From contig NZ_JACRAW010000155.1 of the NCBI RefSeq assembly GCF_016213215.1, forward strand, positions 1 to 47,143: DNA of 47,143 nt, written 5' to 3'. The notes under the pieces were generated by a model. It did not search any database. It saw nothing but the letters and a program-made list of their open reading frames with translations, and was not told the DNA's origin. Position numbers and translations under genes: made by a program. The DNA comes from Bradyrhizobium sp. (lineage in GTDB: Bacteria; Pseudomonadota; Alphaproteobacteria; Rhizobiales; Xanthobacteraceae). Below, one piece after another: positions 42,547-47,143 of the stretch (the first letter of the stretch is position 1; every line of letters begins with the position of its first letter).

Positions 42547-43524
42547 CTACCTGCCAAACGGCGGGAAGAAGCTCGGCTGTTGCGGCGGCGGTGGAGGCGG
42601 CGGCTGCGATTGCGGCTGCTGCATCGGCTGCGGCGGGCGCTGCCCGGCCTGCTTGGGAGCCGGCGGCCTCTTCTGTGCAGGCTGAGGCGGCTTCGGCGGC
42701 TCGGGCGCCGCGGTTGCGATCGTTGTTTGCGGTTCTTTGCAGTCAGTGAGCCAGATGTCGTAAACGGGATGCTCCACGCCATGGAGCCCCGGGCTCGCCG
42801 CGAACATCCATCCCGAAAAGATCCGCTTCACCTCGCCCTGCAGCGTGATCTCGTCGACCTCGACAAAAGCGTCGGTATTGGCGGCCTCGGTCGCCGGACG
42901 GGTATAGCAGGCATTGGTTTTGACGCGCAGCGCTCCGAACTGCACGGTCTCGCCGATCTCTTCGTCGAAATTGATGATGCGGCCGGTGATCTTGTCCAGA
43001 CCCGAGAAGGTCGCCTTCTTGTTCACGATCTTCTGGGCCGGCGGCTCCGTCACGATTTCGTCGCCGGGCTGCAGACTCGCCGGAGTCTGCGGTACGCCCT
43101 TGGGCTGGCGCTGCCCTGGCGGCAGTCCCGGCAAAACCTGATTGGCCCCCGGCTGCGGCGCGGCCGAAGGGCTCGGTGGCGCGACCGCGGCCGAAGGCTG
43201 CTGGTTTTGAGGAAGGACAGTGGTCCCCGGCGGGGGTGCCAGCGGCTGCGACTGCACCGGGCCCGGCAAGGCATTACCCTGCTGCCCCGGATAAGGACGA
43301 TTGGGAGTGGGCAGCACACGCCCCTGTGGCGGCAACTCCGGCACCTCCTCCTCGTCCTCAGGCAATTGCTGCTGGGGCTGCCCGCCACGCGGAATGTTGC
43401 CCGGCGGACGCGGCGGAGTGTCGGAAAAAATAGTGCCGATCTGCGCGCGCGCGGGCTGCGCAAGCGGGAGCGCGGTGGCGGCCAGGAGGGCCGCAAGACC
43501 TGTCAGGGCTAGGGTTCGAAACAT
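42547..43524 (-). CDS. DUF2155 domain-containing exported protein
   Basis: 325-residue secreted or periplasmic protein. A signal peptide ends at ARAQ (residue 28). A long Pro/Gln-rich region (about 30-150) precedes the DUF2155 domain (about 170-270), with ATFSGLDKITGRIINFDEEIG, VKTNACYTRPATEA and RIFSGWMFAASPGLHGVEHPVYDIWLTDC. A Pro/Gln-rich tail closes the protein. Two cysteines (NACY and LTDC) may pair. Function unknown. ATG 43524 is chosen because it opens the signal peptide; an upstream in-frame extension to 43992 would run antisense through the SDR gene. Confidence 0.9.
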   Translation of the reverse strand: MFRTLALTGLAALLAATALPLAQPARAQIGTIFSDTPPRPPGNIPRGGQPQQQLPEDEEEVPELPPQGRVLPTPNRPYPGQQGNALPGPVQSQPLAPPPGTTVLPQNQQPSAAVAPPSPSAAPQPGANQVLPGLPPGQRQPKGVPQTPASLQPGDEIVTEPPAQKIVNKKATFSGLDKITGRIINFDEEIGETVQFGALRVKTNACYTRPATEAANTDAFVEVDEITLQGEVKRIFSGWMFAASPGLHGVEHPVYDIWLTDCKEPQTTIATAAPEPPKPPQPAQKRPPAPKQAGQRPPQPMQQPQSQPPPPPPPQQPSFFPPFGR

Positions 43525-43738
43525 CTCGCGCGGCTTCAACAGCGAATCGGGCTTTTGAACATTGTACCGGGGTAAAGGTATATCGGCCGCTCGCAGCCCT
43601 CCGGTTAACACGCCGAATACGGCGGGGAAAGGGCGACCGTCCCGCCAAACACTGGTCAGGCCGCCTCCCAGATGGGATAGTCCTCCCGTTTCGAGCAACC
43701 CGGCGCAACCGGAGCAAGACAAAATGGGGGGAGACTTC

Positions 43739-44518
43739 ATGCCTGATCGCATTCGCCTCGACGGCCGGGTCGCCGTTGTCACCGGGGCTGCCGGCGTCAT
43801 CGGCAGCGCCACGGCAAAGCGGCTCGCCGAGCGCGGCGCACGAATTGTCGCGGTCGACCGCCAGGAGCAGGACCTTGGGGCCGCCATCCGGGACTTGCCG
43901 GCTTCCGCAGAAGCGCTCGCCATCAGTGCCGATGTCACCGCTGAGGACGAGGTGAAGAAATATGTCCGTACCGCTATCGACCGGTTCGGCAAGATCGACG
44001 TGTTCTACAACAATGCCGGCGTCGAGGGCGATATTGCGCCGCTTACCGACTATTCGCTGGAGAGCTTTCGCCGCGTGCTCGATGTCAACGTGGTCGGGGT
44101 TTTCCTCGGCCTGAAGCACGTGCTGCCGGTCATGCTCGCGCGCAACAAGGGCAGCATCATCAACACCGCCTCCATCGCGGGCCTGATCGGCGCGCCCGAC
44201 ATCGCCGTCTACAGCGCGAGCAAGCACGCGGTGATCGGTCTCACCAGGAGCGCCGCGATCGAATGCGGCAAGGCTTCCGTGCGCGTCAACTGCGTCTGCC
44301 CAGGCATGATCGACAGCCGGATGCTGAGTTCGATCATCGAAGGCCGTAATCCTTCCAACGCGCCGATCCCGAACGAGAAGATCGTCGAGCGCATTCCTGC
44401 GCGCCGGCTCGGCCGGGCGTCCGAAGTCGCCTCCATCGTGGCGTTCCTCGCCTCGGATGAGGCGAGCTACGTTTCCGGCTCCGCCTACACCGTCGACGGT
44501 GGGCGCACCGCCGGCTAG
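43739..44518 (+). CDS. Short-chain dehydrogenase/reductase
   Basis: 259-residue NAD(P)-dependent classical SDR. Cofactor motif VVTGAAGVIGSATAKRL (a TGxxxGxG variant), NNAGVEGD, the catalytic Ser in INTASIAGL, and the YSASKHAV Tyr/Lys pair are all present; the C-terminal SGSAYTVDGGRTAG is typical. An Asp at the end of beta2 (AVDRQEQD) suggests NAD rather than NADP. The substrate is unknown. ATG 43739 is used because GGGGGGAG lies 5 bases before it; ATG 43724 would have no ribosome site. The esterase gene follows after a palindromic repeat. Confidence 0.9.
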   Translation: MPDRIRLDGRVAVVTGAAGVIGSATAKRLAERGARIVAVDRQEQDLGAAIRDLPASAEALAISADVTAEDEVKKYVRTAIDRFGKIDVFYNNAGVEGDIAPLTDYSLESFRRVLDVNVVGVFLGLKHVLPVMLARNKGSIINTASIAGLIGAPDIAVYSASKHAVIGLTRSAAIECGKASVRVNCVCPGMIDSRMLSSIIEGRNPSNAPIPNEKIVERIPARRLGRASEVASIVAFLASDEASYVSGSAYTVDGGRTAG

Positions 44519-44527
44519 CCTCCCTCC

Positions 44528-44620
44528 ATTCCGGGATGGCCCGAAGGGCCAGGCCCGGAATCCATACTCCCGATGGTGGTTATGGATTCCGGACTCGCGA
44601 CTTCGTCGCGCCCCGGAATG
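44528..44620. repeat. Cloverleaf-like intergenic palindromic repeat
   Basis: Nested inverted repeats fill the SDR-esterase gap. An outer stem CATTCCGGG (44528-44536) pairs with CCCGGAATG (44612-44620). Inside are three hairpins: GGCCC-GAA-GGGCC (44538-44550), CCGGAATCCATA paired with TATGGATTCCGG (44555-44592, 14-base loop), and CGCGA-CTTCG-TCGCG (44596-44610). The folded form is a four-way junction. Such elements are dispersed in bradyrhizobial intergenic DNA as I recall; copy number cannot be seen here. Confidence 0.85.
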
Positions 44621-44657
44621 ACGGCCAACGACAACCAGAACCCAAAGGTCCTTCCCC

Positions 44658-45605
44658 ATGCCCGTCGTTCTCGATCCCGATGCCGCCGCCGTCTACAAGG
44701 CTTTCCAGGAAGCCGGCCGCCCGGCGTACGAAACCCTGACGGCACCGGAAGCGCGCGCCTACTATTCGCAGGCGCGCTTTGTCAGCAATCCCGAGCCGCC
44801 GGAGCTTGCGAGCGTCGAGCCGCTGTCGATCCCCGCCCCGCACGGCCAGATCCCGGCGCGCGTCTACACCCCGAAGAAGCTGAGACAGAAGGACGGGCTG
44901 TCGCCGGCGCTGGTGTTCTTCCATGGCGGCGGCTGGGTGATCGGCGACCTCGAGACCCACGACGTGGTGTGCCGCAAGCTTGCCGACCAGGGCGAACTGA
45001 TCGTCGTCTCCGTGGACTACCGCCTCGCGCCCGAGCACAAATTCCCGGCGGCCGTGGACGACTCCATCGCGGCGACCAAATGGATCGCCGCGAACGCGAA
45101 ACAACTTGGCATCGATGCGGATCGCCTCAGCGTCGGCGGCGACAGCGCCGGCGGCAACCTTGCCGCGGTGGTTTCGATTGCGGCGCGCGACGGCGATGGA
45201 CCTGCGATTGCGGGACAGGTCCTGATCTATCCGGCCGTGGACTGTGCGCTGGCGCATCCGTCGCACAGCGAGCCGGAAACCAGCATCCTCCTGACGCACT
45301 CCGTCATCCGCTGGTTCTACGACCATTATCTCGACAGCACCGCTGATGTGCACGACTGGCGCGCCTCACCCGCGCGGGCGACGACGCTGATCGGCCTGCC
45401 GCCCGCCTATGTCCTCACCGCGGGCGCCGACCCCTTGCGCGACGAAGGCGATGAATATGCCGAGCGGCTGAAGCGGGCCGGCGTGCCCGTGACCTACAAG
45501 CATTTCCCCGGCCAGTTCCACGGCTTCTTCACCATGGGCAAGCTGTTGCAGCAGGCCAATGTCGCGGCAAGCGATATCGGGAAATGGTTGAAGGGGATGA
45601 ATTAG
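44658..45605 (+). CDS. HSL-family alpha/beta hydrolase (esterase)
   Basis: 315-residue cytoplasmic carboxylesterase of the hormone-sensitive-lipase family. The oxyanion-hole motif is HGGGW (89-93), the nucleophile Ser163 is in GDSAGGN, the acid Asp258 is in ADPLRDEGDEY and the base His288 is in GQFHGF. An N-terminal cap helix region (about 1-45) precedes the core, and DYRLAPEHKFPAA is a standard family segment. It hydrolyses short-chain acyl esters; the physiological substrate is unknown. It follows the SDR gene in the same orientation, with the palindromic repeat between them. Confidence 0.92.
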   Translation: MPVVLDPDAAAVYKAFQEAGRPAYETLTAPEARAYYSQARFVSNPEPPELASVEPLSIPAPHGQIPARVYTPKKLRQKDGLSPALVFFHGGGWVIGDLETHDVVCRKLADQGELIVVSVDYRLAPEHKFPAAVDDSIAATKWIAANAKQLGIDADRLSVGGDSAGGNLAAVVSIAARDGDGPAIAGQVLIYPAVDCALAHPSHSEPETSILLTHSVIRWFYDHYLDSTADVHDWRASPARATTLIGLPPAYVLTAGADPLRDEGDEYAERLKRAGVPVTYKHFPGQFHGFFTMGKLLQQANVAASDIGKWLKGMN

Positions 45606-45613
45606 ACAAATCT

Positions 45614-45669
45614 AACTCCCCCTTCAGCTTGAAATGACGATACCCGCATCACTCTTGAAAGGGGAAGTT
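45614..45669. terminator. Imperfect inverted repeat between convergent genes
   Basis: AACTCCCCCTTCAG (45614-45627) pairs imperfectly with CTTGAAAGGGGAAGTT (about 45653-45668) across the gap between the esterase and the convergent RTX-like gene. There is no clear T run. A bidirectional terminator is the most natural reading, but the evidence is weak. Confidence 0.3.
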
Positions 45670-45742
45670 GGAGGTCCACACCGGAATGTCCGCCAAGGGG
45701 CAGTACCGGAAGTGTCGAGCTTCAGACCTCATCAAGGGCGTC

Positions 45743-47143
45743 TCAGACGACGAAATCTGAAGCATGGATCTGGGCGGCGACGACGCCCGCCAGAGTAATC
45801 GTATCGTTTGCTGTGAGATGGATTACGGCGTTCCCACTGGCGTCGTCTTGGATCACGGCCAGAAGAGCGTTCCAGTCCTTAAAACCGTAGCCGTGGACGT
45901 CAATGGTGTCGTGCTCCACTGCCGTGCTGCCGACAGCCAAGTTGCCCTTGTTGAAATCCCAAATGGTGTCGTTTCCGGAGCCGAGATCGAACTTGAAGTT
46001 GTCGTTATTCGGTCCACCCCAAAGTTGATCATCACCACCACCTCCGTTCAGCGTATCCTTCCCCCCGGTGATCGAGCCGGGTGCGGAGGGAGCGTAGTTC
46101 TGCGCATCGCCATACAGGAAATCGGCGTTGCCACCACCATTAAGGACGTCGTTCCCACCGTGAACACGGCCGGACATGTTGGGGGCATCGCCGAACAGGA
46201 AAATTTGCGATGCAAATGGTGGAGAGCTGGTGCCCTCAACAGTTAGGCTGTCATCCCCACCATACGCCTTGTCGGTCATCGAAGCACCGGCGTCCCCGCA
46301 TAGCGACAAGAATGCCCCCGTGAATGTGTCGTCGATGATCACGGTCAGGGTATCATCCCCGCCGTGCGCCATGTCGGTCATGGAACCACCGGCATCCCCG
46401 CTGAGATCGCTGCCTCCAAGACTGCCTCCAAAACCAGATGACAGGGTAAGCGTAAGGGTATCATTTCCACCATGCACCTGGTCGGTCATAGAGCCACCAG
46501 CATCCCCACGGAGGCGCCCTCCGCACTGTACTCCATCAATGGCGGCGGTCAGGGTATCATCCCCGCCATGCGCCATGGCGGTCATGGAACCACCGGCATC
46601 CCCGTTGAGAGTGACGGTCCCCCCCGACTGAAGACCACCAAGGGAGTGAGCGAGTGCAATAAGAGCATCATTGCCTCCTTTTGTGTGGTCCGACATGCTG
46701 CTGCCGGCGTCTCCGTCAAGAACAGTGCCCGATTGATAGATAGCTGTGGTGGCCTTGATAGTGTCATTGCCACCGTGAGCATTGTCGAACATGTCCTCGG
46801 CATCGCCGACAAGGATGGGGGAGGAATAGAGAGCATCATTTGTGAGCGTGATGCTGTCGTTTCCTCCACGAGAGCAGTCGTACATGGCTACAGAGGCATC
46901 ACCCCACACGAAAGCCCCCGCAGAATTTGCTGAAGCTGAAGCTGAAATTGTGGCGACGAGAGTGTCGTCTCCACCCCGCGAATTGCGATGCATGGTCTCG
47001 TCTTCGCCGACAAGGTAGGCAACCGAAGCGAAGCCGGTGACAGTTGCCGTAAGAGCATCGTTCCCGCCCCAACCACCGATTGGCAATCCGGGGTCTCCAA
47101 ACAGGGTGACGGATTGGTTGGGGTCTGAAATGGTGACTGCGAG
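45743..47143 (-). CDS. RTX-like calcium-binding repeat protein (C-terminal part, runs off window)
   Basis: At least 466 residues; the frame is open to the window edge, so the N-terminus is missing and no start should be assigned. Visible is a tandem array of ~30-45-residue units, each with GGNDTL or GGDDTL followed by a beta stretch and GDAGGSMTD-type motif. Near the end are canonical nonapeptides (GGKDTLNGGGGDDQLWGG). After the repeats comes a ~90-residue tail (FDLGSGNDTIWDF to IHASDFVV) that fits a type I secretion signal. Such proteins are exported unfolded and fold on binding calcium outside the cell. Base composition is visibly less GC-rich than the neighbours, and two 63-base units are nearly identical. 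Confidence 0.85.
   Translation of the reverse strand, partial: LAVTISDPNQSVTLFGDPGLPIGGWGGNDALTATVTGFASVAYLVGEDETMHRNSRGGDDTLVATISASASANSAGAFVWGDASVAMYDCSRGGNDSITLTNDALYSSPILVGDAEDMFDNAHGGNDTIKATTAIYQSGTVLDGDAGSSMSDHTKGGNDALIALAHSLGGLQSGGTVTLNGDAGGSMTAMAHGGDDTLTAAIDGVQCGGRLRGDAGGSMTDQVHGGNDTLTLTLSSGFGGSLGGSDLSGDAGGSMTDMAHGGDDTLTVIIDDTFTGAFLSLCGDAGASMTDKAYGGDDSLTVEGTSSPPFASQIFLFGDAPNMSGRVHGGNDVLNGGGNADFLYGDAQNYAPSAPGSITGGKDTLNGGGGDDQLWGGPNNDNFKFDLGSGNDTIWDFNKGNLAVGSTAVEHDTIDVHGYGFKDWNALLAVIQDDASGNAVIHLTANDTITLAGVVAAQIHASDFVV

Noticed and set aside
43525..43992. Upstream in-frame extension of the DUF2155 gene
   Set aside because: It would run antisense through the SDR gene and remove the signal peptide from the N-terminus.
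45614..47143. Repetitive DNA as a CRISPR array
   Set aside because: The repeats are unequal, lie in one long reading frame and encode glycine/aspartate calcium-binding turns.

Overview
The window is high-GC alphaproteobacterial chromosome. It most likely comes from Bradyrhizobium or a close relative in the Nitrobacteraceae. The basis is SufB next to a NifS-type desulfurase, a DUF1236 protein, RNase E with a split S1 domain, the aroQ-accB-accC-aat-DUF2155 order, and promoter signatures of the EcfG type (GGAAC-N16/17-CGTT) and the CtrA type (TTAA-N7-TTAA). The genus is inferred from protein families, not from a search. I see no rRNA, tRNA, CRISPR array, insertion sequence or phage gene.

Layout. 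1-2.5 kb: 5' part of sufB and a cysteine desulfurase (minus strand), diverging from an alpha/beta hydrolase and a DUF1697 gene. 3-8.2 kb: a glutathione S-transferase behind a promoter packed with three operator-like repeats, anmK, the divergent tyrS, an MFS transporter and a DoxX protein. 8.3-14.3 kb: a very large AsmA/YhdP-like envelope protein, a one-cysteine peroxiredoxin and an M23 peptidase. 14.4-18.1 kb: an accessory-looking patch with a wrecked TonB-dependent receptor, a NodU-type carbamoyltransferase and an EamA exporter. 18.2-28.1 kb: a core block with a beta-hydroxyacid dehydrogenase, prfB with its programmed frameshift, PBP1a, an AmiC-type amidase with a CtrA-like box, and RNase E with a long leader and a strong terminator. 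28.1-31.5 kb: a D-amino-acid-dehydrogenase-like oxidoreductase, a dctA remnant, bioY and an aminotransferase. 31.6-38.6 kb: BepA-like M48 protease, DsbA-family protein, an unrecognised gene, a DUF1236 protein under an EcfG-type promoter, aroQ, accB and accC. 38.6-41.8 kb: a three-gene phosphorelay (CHASE3 histidine kinase, lone receiver, receiver-HisKA_2 kinase) whose ATGA overlaps indicate one operon, behind a second EcfG-type promoter. 41.9-47.1 kb: aat, a DUF2155 protein, an SDR, an HSL-type esterase and the C-terminal part of an RTX-like calcium-binding protein with lower GC.

How the genes work together. Peptidoglycan and envelope functions recur (anmK, M23, PBP1a, AmiC, M48, DsbA, YhdP-like). 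AccB, AccC and BioY form a biotin/fatty-acid theme. The most interesting material is regulatory: two matches to the alphaproteobacterial general-stress promoter, one of them in front of a kinase module whose last protein has the receiver-HRxxN layout of kinases that feed that same response. There is also a tandem-operator promoter, a CtrA-like site at a septal amidase gene, and a 70-base hairpin between accB and accC. Decay is visible at the TonB receptor and dctA remnants, which flank accessory genes.
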